Shown here piece by piece: positions 1 through 7,972 of a DNA stretch of 64,000 bases. Position 1 is the first letter of the stretch; every line of letters starts with the position of its first letter. The position numbers were made by a program, and so were the translations under genes. This DNA is from Salinibacterium sp. NK8237 (GTDB lineage Bacteria > Actinomycetota > Actinomycetes > Actinomycetales > Microbacteriaceae). The stretch covers positions 1 to 64,000 of the forward strand of contig NZ_JADYWE010000003.1 in assembly GCF_015864955.1 (NCBI RefSeq), given 5' to 3'. The notes beneath the pieces were generated by a model, which saw only the letters and a list, made by a program, of their open reading frames with translations, was not told the origin of the DNA and ran no database searches.

Positions 1-69
1 AAGCTAAGACTCTCTGCGCCGATGGTACTGCAAGGGGGACCTTGTGGGAGAGTAGGACACCGCCGGACT
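1..69 (+). rRNA. rrf: 5S rRNA, 3' part (truncated by window edge)
   Basis: The first ~69 bases match the 3' half of an actinobacterial 5S rRNA, including the segment GCGCCGATGGTACTGC and the 3' strand GGGAGAGTAGGACACCGCCG that closes helix I. The 5' ~50 bases lie outside the window. As 5S is normally the last gene of an rRNA operon, 16S and 23S should lie to the left. The exact 3' end (about base 69) is estimated from the family, not measured. Confidence 0.93.
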
Positions 70-77
70 TCAATTGT

Positions 78-111
78 AAAATAGCCACACCCTTCGGGGT
101 GTGGCTATTTT
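78..111 (+). terminator. Rho-independent terminator of the rRNA operon
   Basis: A perfect 15-bp stem (AAATAGCCACACCC against GGGTGTGGCTATTT, plus one more A-T pair) closed by a UUCG tetraloop, with the T-run forming the 3' side of the stem. It starts 9 bases after the 5S end. The rest of the gap to base 203 shows nothing recognisable. Confidence 0.93.
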
Positions 112-203
112 GCTTTAACCAGCGAACCAGCTCGGGTCTTCCGCGCGCACAGCTTTTGATCGTTCGAAGCAGGACGACGAGTGGACAAACATTCAGCGCT
201 GGG

Positions 204-866
204 CTAGCGGAGCTCTGCGTCGACCCACTCGGAGCCGACAGGGTGTAGCGACTGCGTGCCCGACGTGATGCCGGCAACGCGCTCGGCCAAAGCCGATTCG
301 TCGCCAGGGTCTGCCGCCAACGTCATCACCGCTGAACTGCCGTACTCGGTGCCGACGACCGTGACGCCGTGTTGGCGCAACTCAGACTCAACCCGGCCGG
401 CATCCGAATGGGGGAGTGCTAGCTGAAACAACTCGCGCCGTTCCCGCAGAACAAGACGCTTCTGGGCCCGCAAGCCGTCGACGGCGAGTGCTGTGGCATC
501 CGAGTAGGCGCGTATGAGACCACCGGTGCCCAAGAGAGTGCCGCCGAAATAGCGTGTGACCACCGCAACGCAATCAATGAGGTTGCGACCAGTGATTACG
601 TCGAGGATGGGGCGCCCGGCGGTTCCGGACGGCTCACCATCATCGTTTGATCGGCGGACCTGATCGGGCTCCGTTGAAGAGCCGAGGACAAACGCCGAGC
701 AGTGGTGCCGGGCATCCCAATAGGTTTTACGCGCCTGCTCGATGACGTCTCGGGCATCCGCTTCGTTGTCGACTCGGACTACGCGGCACAGGAAGCGTGA
801 GCGTTTGATTTCGAGTTCGGCTTCGGCGGTGGCACCGGGGCCTCCGCGTAACGTGTACTCGAGCAT
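204..866 (-). CDS. YigZ/IMPACT-family protein
   Basis: Protein of 220 residues of the IMPACT/YigZ family (UPF0029 N-terminal domain, ferredoxin-like DUF1949-type C-terminal domain). The family signature DGEPSGTAGRP sits at about residues 76-86, followed by the conserved VVTRYFGGTLLGTGGL strand-loop. Family members are linked to translation control under stress (eukaryotic IMPACT binds GCN1), but the bacterial role is not settled. Length is normal for the family. ATG start at 866 has a weak GGGTGG element upstream. It stands alone, with the next gene divergent 74 bases away. Confidence 0.9.
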   Translation of the reverse strand: MLEYTLRGGPGATAEAELEIKRSRFLCRVVRVDNEADARDVIEQARKTYWDARHHCSAFVLGSSTEPDQVRRSNDDGEPSGTAGRPILDVITGRNLIDCVAVVTRYFGGTLLGTGGLIRAYSDATALAVDGLRAQKRLVLRERRELFQLALPHSDAGRVESELRQHGVTVVGTEYGSSAVMTLAADPGDESALAERVAGITSGTQSLHPVGSEWVDAELR

Positions 867-940
867 CCACCCATTGTCTCGCAGGTTGGATCGGAGGAGT
901 GGCGCAGGGGCTCACGAGCGCGGCGTAGGCTGAGAACATC

Positions 941-1159
941 ATGGAGCTGTTTGCCGCAATCATTCTGTTTATCAGCGCGTTGTTCAATGTCATTGCGTGG
1001 CCGCGATTCTTCAAGCGCGTCAGCGCTGACCCGCGGGCGCACGACACCGCGGGAAACACCACCGCGTTCTACCGTGTGCACGCTGTGCTCCTCGGTATCG
1101 CATTGGTGATTGCTGCGGCATCGGTGCTTGCTGGCACGCTTCTGCTGCTGCGTGGCTAA
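941..1159 (+). CDS. SCO4848-family small membrane protein
   Basis: A 72-residue protein with two hydrophobic segments (about residues 4-20 and 46-68) separated by a polar stretch ending in FYRVHAVL. This matches the small actinobacterial SCO4848-type membrane protein family, whose function is unknown. No good ribosome-binding site is visible, but the family match and the divergent position relative to the YigZ gene support it being real. The interval 1160-1327 after it holds nothing I can recognise. Confidence 0.75.
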   Translation: MELFAAIILFISALFNVIAWPRFFKRVSADPRAHDTAGNTTAFYRVHAVLLGIALVIAAASVLAGTLLLLRG

Positions 1160-1327
1160 CTGATGCCGAGCAAGTTAGTTGCACGCTGCTCCTGATGAAC
1201 GCTGTGGTTCTGGCGGCCGCGTCCGGTGTTGCGGAGGTGCTACCTCGCGCACGGTAGTTGTCACTCCGGGCAGGGCGACGGCGTTCGTAGCGAGCTGGCG
1301 TTTCGCAGTGCAGAGCTGCAGAGCTGG

Positions 1328-1576
1328 TTAAGCGTGCTCGGCGAGGTAATCGCGGAGAATCACGGCGTGGTTTATGCGAGGATCTTTAGCTCCATAAAGC
1401 AGCGTGACACGCGCGTGGCTGGTTAGTCGGTTCAGGATGCCGGGAAGCAGGGCGTTTTCGTCGAGTGCGGCAGCTGATTTGCTGACGCCGCGAGGCCAGA
1501 GGCTGTCGACGAGAACTCTGTACTCTTCGACGCTCTCGTGCTCGTCATAAATGCGAGCGATCGTAAATATGGCCAT
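1328..1576 (-). CDS. Short DUF488-family protein, internally deleted
   Basis: An 82-residue protein. The N-terminal half carries the DUF488 hallmark YRVLVDSLWPRGVSK (about residues 19-33) and the C-terminal half carries TLLYGAKDPRINHAVILRDYL, the usual end of the fold. Ordinary DUF488 proteins are about 115-120 residues; the WLK..AP..LR..F segment normally lying between the two blocks is missing, replaced by a short Ala/Glu/Leu-rich bridge. The frame is open across the join, so this is either a genuine short variant or a decayed copy with an in-frame deletion. ATG at 1576 is preceded by GAGGGG at 9 bases. The 158 bases to the next gene are empty as far as I can see. Confidence 0.72.
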   Translation of the reverse strand: MAIFTIARIYDEHESVEEYRVLVDSLWPRGVSKSAAALDENALLPGILNRLTSHARVTLLYGAKDPRINHAVILRDYLAEHA

Positions 1577-1734
1577 GCGTTAGTGCCCCTCGCTACTCGG
1601 ATCGCACTCTGGGGTCAGCCTCTTCGCCCAGTATAGGGAGCACCCTCTTCAGGCTCAATCTAGTGCCGGAGTCGCACCGCATAATCGGCGACCGACGGTT
1701 CGGCATCGTGTCGTTCCATCAACACTCCGTGGCC

Positions 1735-4065
1735 TCAGGGGCCCGTCACCGGTTCCGGCGCGGCGGCCGAGACGGAGAACGGCGCAGTGAGCAGCACGTC
1801 GTCACGCGATGAGGGCCCGACGAGCAATTGAAAGGTTCCCGGTTCGACACGTCGCGTCGCATCGGCATCCACCAGCGTGCAGTCGGCGACATCGAGTTCG
1901 ATCGAAACCACCTGCGACTCGCCTGGCCTGAGGTCGACGAGACGGTAGGCCTTGAGCTCCTTGTCGGCCCAACTGACGGATGTCACTTGATCGCGGATGT
2001 AGACCTGAACAACCTCGCGTGTTGGTCGGGTGCCCGTATTTGTCACGGAGACCTCTGCCCGAACGGTGCCGTCGAGGCCATATTCGTCCCCGAGTACCCG
2101 GAGATTGTCGTACTGGACCGTCGTATAGGAGAGACCCTCTCCGAACGCATATGCGGGGCTCTGGGTGAGATCAGCGTAACGGTTGCCGTGTTGACCCCGG
2201 ATCTGGTTGTAGTACGTGGGTTGTTGTCCGGCGTGACGGGCGAACGAAATCGGAAGACGTCCGCTGGGCTCGACAATCCCGAGAAGCACTTCGGCGATCG
2301 CTCGACCACCCTCCATACCGGGGTTTGCGGCCCACAGCAGCGCGGCTGCGCGATCAGCCGATGGCGGGAGCACGAGGGGCTTTGAGGCGAGAAGAACGAG
2401 AACAAAGGGCGTCCCTGTCTCCGCGATCGCATCGATGAGCGCGTTCTGGCCACCGATGAGTTCAAGAGTGGCGGTCGAGCGGCCTTCGCCGACGAGTTCG
2501 ATGCGGTCTCCGACGACTACTACGGCGATATCGCTCTGACGTGCCGCGGCAACCGCTGCTGCGATTTTCTCGTCATCCGGCGGGCACGGCACTACCAATT
2601 GCGGACGTGGCTGACCGTCGGGGAAGAATGCGCCCGCTGGATCCTCGTCGAGGGTGAGAATGTCGGCACCTTCGGCGTATTCGATTGTCCAATTGGCAGG
2701 GGAAGCGTTGCGGAGACCATCGAGAGTCGTAGTGATCATGCCGCGCGGGTGTCCGTTCGGCAGCCAATCCGCCTGCCCTGATGATCCAGCCCAGTCGCCG
2801 AGTTGCGTCTGTGCGTCGTCAGCGAGGGGGCCAACTACTGCGACCCGACGGGGCGTGGCATCCGTGAGGGCGACGGTAGCGACATCCGCGTCCGCATCCG
2901 TCACAGGGAAGAGAGGGAGCGTGCCATCGTTGCGCAGGAGGACCAGCGAACGGCGAGCCACTTCGAGGTTAAGCGTCTGGTGCGGCGCGCTGCCGACGAT
3001 CGTGTCGATACGGCTGGCATCGGGGTGTCGAGGATTCTCGAAAAGCCCGAATTCGAACTTCAGGTGCAGGATGCGCGAGACGGCGGAGTCAAGGTCTGAC
3101 TCGACGAGCAAACCGCGTTCGATCGCCTCGAGAGCGCCGTGGAAGAAGCCGGAAGTTGCCATGACCATGTCGTTGCCGGCCTTCACCGCCGCGGCCGCAG
3201 CGTGGGCGTAATCGGGCTGAACCTGCTGCTCCCAGACCATACGCCCGACGTTGTCCCAATCGGTAATGAGAGTTCCCGTATAGCCCCATTCACCGCGCAG
3301 CACATCGTTCAACAGCCATTCGTTCACTGTGATCGGCACGCCGTCAGTCGTCTGGTAGCCGAGCATGAAGGTGCGGCAACCTTCTTTTGCGACCCGTTCA
3401 AACGGCGGGAGGAACCACGAGCGGAGCTTACGGCGCGAAATGTCGGCTTCGCTGGCGTCGCGCCCACCCTGAGTTTCGGAGTATCCGGCAAAGTGCTTAG
3501 CGGTCGCGAGGATTGCGGTGTCGTCTCTGGGGCCGTCACCTTGATATCCGCGCACCATTGCAGAAGCGAGTTCGCCGATGAGGAAGGGGTCCTCACCAAA
3601 GGTCTCATTGATTCGCCCCCAGCGCAGGTCGCGAGCGATGCACAACACGGGCGAAAAGGTCCAGTGCACGCCGGTAGCGGCGACCTCTTGTGCGGTAACC
3701 CGTGCGACGCGCTCAAGCAGGTCGGGATCCCACGACGCTGCCATGCCGAGCTGGGTCGGAAAAATGGTCGAACCTTCGAAGAACGAGTGGCCGTGGATGC
3801 AGTCCTCACCGACAATGAGCGGGATCTGAAGCCGCGTCTGGGCGACAAGCTCGTGCGCGATTGCGAGGCGTTCAGGAGATGCGTGCAATATTGAGCCAAC
3901 ATGCTGGCGGAGCACTTGTTCTGGGAGGTCCTCCCGCGCGTCGAGCTGCATCATTTGCCCGACCTTCTCCTCAACAGTCATTCGGGAGAGGAGGTCGGAG
4001 ACCCTGGCGGCGACGGTACTTGTCGCGTCGCGGTAGAGGGGGGCGGTGGTGTTGATGCCGGTCAC
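1735..4065 (-). CDS. Glycoside hydrolase family 3 beta-glucosidase-type enzyme, cytoplasmic
   Basis: A 776-residue GH3 enzyme expected to remove non-reducing-end beta-linked sugars. The N-terminal barrel has EEKVGQMMQLD near the start, KHFAGYSETQGGRD in the middle and ITDWDNVGRM, where the Asp of DWD is the family nucleophile. A GH3 C-terminal alpha/beta sandwich follows, then a fibronectin-III-like domain (VSVTNTGTRPTREVVQVYIRD region). No signal peptide, so it should act in the cytoplasm on imported oligosaccharides. I place the start at GTG 4065, which overlaps the upstream permease stop by four bases (GTGA); a frame extends 74 codons further upstream but lies wholly inside the permease gene. 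Last gene of the transporter operon; the sugar (cellobiose, laminaribiose or xylobiose) cannot be told from sequence. Confidence 0.93.
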   Translation of the reverse strand: MTGINTTAPLYRDATSTVAARVSDLLSRMTVEEKVGQMMQLDAREDLPEQVLRQHVGSILHASPERLAIAHELVAQTRLQIPLIVGEDCIHGHSFFEGSTIFPTQLGMAASWDPDLLERVARVTAQEVAATGVHWTFSPVLCIARDLRWGRINETFGEDPFLIGELASAMVRGYQGDGPRDDTAILATAKHFAGYSETQGGRDASEADISRRKLRSWFLPPFERVAKEGCRTFMLGYQTTDGVPITVNEWLLNDVLRGEWGYTGTLITDWDNVGRMVWEQQVQPDYAHAAAAAVKAGNDMVMATSGFFHGALEAIERGLLVESDLDSAVSRILHLKFEFGLFENPRHPDASRIDTIVGSAPHQTLNLEVARRSLVLLRNDGTLPLFPVTDADADVATVALTDATPRRVAVVGPLADDAQTQLGDWAGSSGQADWLPNGHPRGMITTTLDGLRNASPANWTIEYAEGADILTLDEDPAGAFFPDGQPRPQLVVPCPPDDEKIAAAVAAARQSDIAVVVVGDRIELVGEGRSTATLELIGGQNALIDAIAETGTPFVLVLLASKPLVLPPSADRAAALLWAANPGMEGGRAIAEVLLGIVEPSGRLPISFARHAGQQPTYYNQIRGQHGNRYADLTQSPAYAFGEGLSYTTVQYDNLRVLGDEYGLDGTVRAEVSVTNTGTRPTREVVQVYIRDQVTSVSWADKELKAYRLVDLRPGESQVVSIELDVADCTLVDADATRRVEPGTFQLLVGPSSRDDVLLTAPFSVSAAAPEPVTGP

Positions 4066-5141
4066 GAGTTCTCCGTTGTTGGTGATGGTGCAGTCGATGC
4101 TGGTGTCGCTGGCCGAACGGCGGTCACAGTGTCGTTGACGTTCAAGCCCTTCTTCTTCATTGCCCGTGCCCGCTCTCCGGCGGACCGCAAGCGTGGGTTC
4201 ACGTATTCGTCGATGCCGAAATTGATCAGCGATAGGGCGACCCCAATCGCTGCGATGCAGAGCCCTGGTGGCATGTACCACCACCACTGATCTTGGCGAA
4301 ACGCTCCCTGAGCCCCTGCCCAGTTGAGAATTGTGCCCCAGTTGTAGGTTGTGACCGGGATAACCCCAATATACGAGAGGGTCGTAAGCCCGAGGATTGC
4401 GGCGGTCACGGTCCCCACGAAACTCGCAGCGATAAGCGCCATGAGGTTGGGAAGCATTTCGACCAGGATGATTCGATGGAGGGGCTCACCGTTGGCGCGC
4501 GCTGCTTGGATGAAGTCACGATTGCGCAGCGACATGGTCTGAGCGCGCAGCACCCGCGCGCCCCATGCCCACCCGATGACACCAAGTACTGCGGCGATCA
4601 GGATCAAAGGTGGATCATCAAACATGGATGCAACGATGATGATGAGCGGCAACCCCGGGATCACAAGAAAGACATTGGTGAGGGCAGAAAGTCCCTCGCT
4701 TCGCCAGCCTCGCACGTAGCCAGAGATAACCCCGACGATAATCGCGATCGTGGTGGCGATGATTGCAGCAAGAAAGCCCACAACGATGACACCACGAGTG
4801 CCGTGGATTACTTGACTCAACACATCCTCGCCGATGTGGGTGGTTCCCAACCAGTGCGCCGCGGACGGGGGTTGAAAGCGAGCGGTGTTGTCAATGGCTG
4901 TCGGCGAATACGGTGCCAGCACATCAGCGAAGATTGCCACGAGCACGAAAAAGCCGAGGATCGACAGTCCCGCGATTGATTTGCCGTTACGGAACATCGC
5001 AAAGGCTGAACTCAGCTTCGTCCAGAATGTTGGCTTCTCGGGCCCGTAGCCACCGCGACGCTTCTGGAGAGTGTTGATGAGGGCGGTTTCTGGAGTCCAC
5101 GCCGGGCGGCTGGTCGAGGTGTCGTTCACACTTGTATTCAT
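4062..5141 (-). CDS. Oligopeptide/oligosaccharide ABC transporter permease (DppC/OppC type)
   Basis: A 359-residue inner-membrane permease with the family N-terminal segment, one early membrane helix (about residues 58-80), the HWLGTTHIGEDVLSQVIHGTR motif that precedes the binding-protein-dependent transport domain, and the EAA-loop region around FIQAARANGEPLHRII. Length is typical. It sits 3 bases after the partner permease and overlaps the GH3 gene by 4 bases, which points to translational coupling. By analogy with peptide-type transporters that carry beta-glucan oligosaccharides in other bacteria, the GH3 neighbour suggests a sugar rather than peptide substrate (inference). Confidence 0.92.
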   Translation of the reverse strand: MNTSVNDTSTSRPAWTPETALINTLQKRRGGYGPEKPTFWTKLSSAFAMFRNGKSIAGLSILGFFVLVAIFADVLAPYSPTAIDNTARFQPPSAAHWLGTTHIGEDVLSQVIHGTRGVIVVGFLAAIIATTIAIIVGVISGYVRGWRSEGLSALTNVFLVIPGLPLIIIVASMFDDPPLILIAAVLGVIGWAWGARVLRAQTMSLRNRDFIQAARANGEPLHRIILVEMLPNLMALIAASFVGTVTAAILGLTTLSYIGVIPVTTYNWGTILNWAGAQGAFRQDQWWWYMPPGLCIAAIGVALSLINFGIDEYVNPRLRSAGERARAMKKKGLNVNDTVTAVRPATPASTAPSPTTENS

Positions 5142-5144
5142 GGC

Positions 5145-6224
5145 TCAGTCCTCCGTCTGGCGCGTGCGCGGGTCAAGGAATGCGTAGGCAATGTCAGCGA
5201 GCACATTCGCCAGCAACACTGAAAGAGTGATCACGAGGAAGACGCCCTGCATAAGCGCGTAGTCCTTCGCATTGGTGGCATCGAGGAGAAGTTTGCCGAG
5301 CCCCGGGTAGCTGAACACCACTTCCATCACGATCGTTCCGCCGACGATGAAGCCAATTGACAAGGCGAAACTCTGGATCTGGGGGAGCACTGCATTGCGC
5401 GCTGCATACCGCCAGAGCACCCGATTGTTGGGCATTCCTTTGGCCTGCGCCACCATGACATAGTCCTCATCAAGCACGGTGAGCATCATGTTGCGCATGC
5501 CGAGCATCCATCCGCCCAGTGACGCGATGACGATGGTGAGCGCGGGCAAGGTTCCGTGATGGATCACCTGGCCGATGAACTCGAACGAGAGCTCCGGCGA
5601 GATCCCGACACCGTATGCCTTACCGATCGGGAACCAGCCGAGGTTCACCGAGAACAGGGCGATTGCGAGTAGGCCAAGCCAGAAGTAAGGGATGGTGCTC
5701 AGGAATGTTGTGATGGGAATGAGGGCATCGAGCTTGCTCCCGCGTCGCCATCCGACGATCGCGCCGCCGATGGTTCCGATCGCGAAAGAGATGAGGGTTG
5801 CGAAGCCTACGAGACCAAGAGTCCAGGGTAGCGACTGACTGATGACCTCTGTGACGGGGCGCAAGCCGTGCAGCAGCGAGACCCCGAGATCGCCGCGAAG
5901 CAGAAGACCGAGGTACTCGACATATTGCTGCAGAAGTGATTTATCAGTGTCGAGACCGAGGAGCGAGCGCAGCGCCTCGGCGGCCTCGGGAGTGACGTTG
6001 CGGTTTCGGGCGAGGTATTGGGTGACCGCATCGCCTTTCATCATGCGCGGCAGGAAAAAGTTGATTGTGATCGCGGCCCATAGCGTGAAGAGGTAGAACA
6101 GCGCGCGGCCGCCGAGGAACCTCCAAGGGACACGTGAATGTCCCTTAACGGCATTCGTGGGGGTGGTACCGGCGTCGACACTGTCGGAATCGTCGGTGAA
6201 AGGCTGAGGCTGGATAGCGGTCAC
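5145..6224 (-). CDS. Oligopeptide/oligosaccharide ABC transporter permease (DppB/OppB type)
   Basis: A 359-residue permease with a membrane helix near residues 36-55 followed by the family feature of a long extracytoplasmic stretch (LRSLLGLDTDKSLLQQYVEYL) and the GDLGVSLLHG motif, then five predicted helices and an EAA-type loop (VAQAKGMPNNRVLWRYAARN). It forms the transmembrane heterodimer with the next permease. It overlaps the upstream ATPase by 4 bases (ATGA). Its C-terminal LADIAYAFLDPRTR is the classic end of DppB-like proteins. Confidence 0.92.
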   Translation of the reverse strand: MTAIQPQPFTDDSDSVDAGTTPTNAVKGHSRVPWRFLGGRALFYLFTLWAAITINFFLPRMMKGDAVTQYLARNRNVTPEAAEALRSLLGLDTDKSLLQQYVEYLGLLLRGDLGVSLLHGLRPVTEVISQSLPWTLGLVGFATLISFAIGTIGGAIVGWRRGSKLDALIPITTFLSTIPYFWLGLLAIALFSVNLGWFPIGKAYGVGISPELSFEFIGQVIHHGTLPALTIVIASLGGWMLGMRNMMLTVLDEDYVMVAQAKGMPNNRVLWRYAARNAVLPQIQSFALSIGFIVGGTIVMEVVFSYPGLGKLLLDATNAKDYALMQGVFLVITLSVLLANVLADIAYAFLDPRTRQTED

Positions 6225-7030
6225 TGGGTTCCTCCGAGAATGCCGGTTGCCGACCCGAAGTGCCTATCGGGATCGGGGGATGCCGCACGAAGCCTTTGTG
6301 TGTAAGGGTTTTGCGGGCGAAGTATGACGTCATCGGCGGCTCCGCGTTCGACCACCCGACCCTGGTTAAGAACAATAATCTCGTCGCTGAAGTGGCGAGC
6401 GGTCGCCAGATCGTGGGTGATATACAGCACCCCGAGGCCCTCTTCGCGTTGCAGATCGGCGAGCAAGTTCAGCACCCCGAGGCGGATTGACACATCAAGC
6501 ATCGAGACCGGTTCGTCGGCGACGAGGAATTGGGGCCGTGAAGCAAGCGCGCGGGCAATGGCAACGCGCTGCCGCTGCCCGCCGGAAAGTTCGTGCGGTC
6601 GTCGGTCGATGACGGTGTTTGGCTCAAGGTGCACGCGGCCGAGAAGGCGTCGAACCTCGTCGTCGAGCTGTTCCTTCGGCACGACATTGTCGAGCTGAAG
6701 TGGACGCTGGATGTGGTACCCGATCGAGTGATACGGATTGAGCGACGCGAATGGATCTTGGAAGACCATGCGCAGCTGCTGGCGGTAGGAGCGAAGACCC
6801 TTGCCGCGGCGGGGGATCGGTTTTCCGCCCAAACGCACCTCTCCGGTTGTTGGCGTTTCGAGTTGAGTGAGGATCTTTGCGATAGTCGACTTGCCGCTTC
6901 CTGACTGGCCGACAAGCCCGGTTGTGTGGCCGGACTTGAGCGTAAAGCTCACATCATCTAAGGCTTTGATCTGGCCGGCACCCCGTACGGAGTAAATCTT
7001 GGTGACACCATCGAATTCAAGAAGGCTCAT
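6221..7030 (-). CDS. ABC transporter ATP-binding protein (OppF/DppF type)
   Basis: A 269-residue ATPase. Walker A is GQSGSGKST near residue 40, the signature LSGGQRQRVAIARAL is in the middle, Walker B reads FLVADEPVSMLD and the switch histidine is in ITHDLATA. The C-terminal RPQNPYTQRLRAASPDP is the oligopeptide-type tail, supporting the OppF assignment. It overlaps both neighbours by 4 bases and pairs with the OppD-type ATPase to power the permeases. Confidence 0.94.
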   Translation of the reverse strand: MSLLEFDGVTKIYSVRGAGQIKALDDVSFTLKSGHTTGLVGQSGSGKSTIAKILTQLETPTTGEVRLGGKPIPRRGKGLRSYRQQLRMVFQDPFASLNPYHSIGYHIQRPLQLDNVVPKEQLDDEVRRLLGRVHLEPNTVIDRRPHELSGGQRQRVAIARALASRPQFLVADEPVSMLDVSIRLGVLNLLADLQREEGLGVLYITHDLATARHFSDEIIVLNQGRVVERGAADDVILRPQNPYTQRLRAASPDPDRHFGSATGILGGTQ

Positions 7031-7851
7031 CGCGAAACCAGGCCTTTCTCACCGGTGAGGCGCGGGAAGGATGCCAGTAGTGACTTTGTGTAGTCGTCTT
7101 GTGGATTAGTCCAGATTTGCTCTGCCGTGTCGAGCTCAACAATCTCGCCGTCGCGCATGATGGCAATGCGATCGCTGATTTCGAGGAGAAGGGGGAGATC
7201 GTGTGTGATGAAGATGACAGAGAATCCGAACTCGTGCCGGAGGGCGGAGATTTGACGCAGAATCTCGCGCTGCACGAGCACATCGAGTGCGGTGGTCGGC
7301 TCATCCATCACCATCAGCTGCGGGCGGAGCGCGAGCGCCATAGCGATCATTACGCGCTGCCGCATGCCCCCTGAAAGCTCGTGCGGAAATGAGCGGTATC
7401 GCTGCGCGCCAACTTTGACGATCTCAAGGAGTTCGATGACCGCGGCACGGCGCTGCGCTCTAGCGTAGGTCGGTCGGTGAACCTCGAAAACGTCTTCGAG
7501 CTGTGATCCGATCGTCGCTACAGGGTTGAGCGAGTTCATCGCGCCCTGAAATACCATCGAGATTTTGTCCCAACGAAACCGGCGCATATCTTCGGGGTCT
7601 AGCGCGTTGATTTCGATATCTTCGCCGGAAGAGTCGTGGAAGACGACGGAACCGCTGGTAATTACCGCGGGGGCTTTGAGTAGTCGCTGGACCCCATAGG
7701 CAAGGGTGGTCTTGCCGCATCCGCTCTCGCCGGCCAGCCCGAGGATCTCACCGCGACGGAGGTCGATGTTGACGTTGGTGACGGCTGCCACGGGCGGATC
7801 AACGTCGTAGACGACTGAGAAGTCTCTGACGGAGAGCAGTGATTCTCCCAT
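7027..7851 (-). CDS. ABC transporter ATP-binding protein (OppD/DppD type)
   Basis: A 274-residue ATPase with Walker A GESGCGKTT, signature LSGGMRQRVMIAMAL, Walker B LMVMDEPTTALD and FITHDLPLL. The C-terminal NPQDDYTKSLLASFPRL matches the peptide-transporter subclass. The frame is open 29 codons further upstream, but ATG 7851 (MGESLLSVRDF) is preferred because family proteins start about 10 residues before the first strand and the upstream extension runs into an intercistronic hairpin. First ATPase after the binding-protein gene. Confidence 0.92.
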   Translation of the reverse strand: MGESLLSVRDFSVVYDVDPPVAAVTNVNIDLRRGEILGLAGESGCGKTTLAYGVQRLLKAPAVITSGSVVFHDSSGEDIEINALDPEDMRRFRWDKISMVFQGAMNSLNPVATIGSQLEDVFEVHRPTYARAQRRAAVIELLEIVKVGAQRYRSFPHELSGGMRQRVMIAMALALRPQLMVMDEPTTALDVLVQREILRQISALRHEFGFSVIFITHDLPLLLEISDRIAIMRDGEIVELDTAEQIWTNPQDDYTKSLLASFPRLTGEKGLVSR

Positions 7852-7910
7852 TGGTGCATGCTCGCTTTCTTGGTGCCTAGCGTCTAGGGGCTTACGCCTT
7901 GTGCCTGATG

Positions 7911-7950
7911 TCTGGCGGGGCGAGTGCGATGGACGCACTGCCCCGCCAGA
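7911..7950 (-). ncRNA. Intercistronic stem-loop behind the binding-protein gene
   Basis: Two nested perfect arms: an outer 11-bp stem (TCTGGCGGGGC at 7911-7921 against 7940-7950) and an inner 6-bp stem (7923-7928 with 7934-7939), with a single bulged base and a 5-base loop. It lies between the binding-protein stop (7973) and the first ATPase start (7851). No U-run follows on the minus strand, so read-through is likely. Hairpins in this place commonly protect the upstream binding-protein mRNA from 3' decay and give it excess expression; that role is inferred here. Confidence 0.75.
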
Positions 7951-7972
7951 GGTGGAGTTGTTAGCCCGGTGG

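Noticed and set aside
1160..1327. Possible tRNA or small RNA in the gap
   Set aside because: No T-psi-C or anticodon-arm pattern, no promoter or terminator hairpin found. No tRNA was seen anywhere in the window, though a scan with tRNAscan-SE could not be run.
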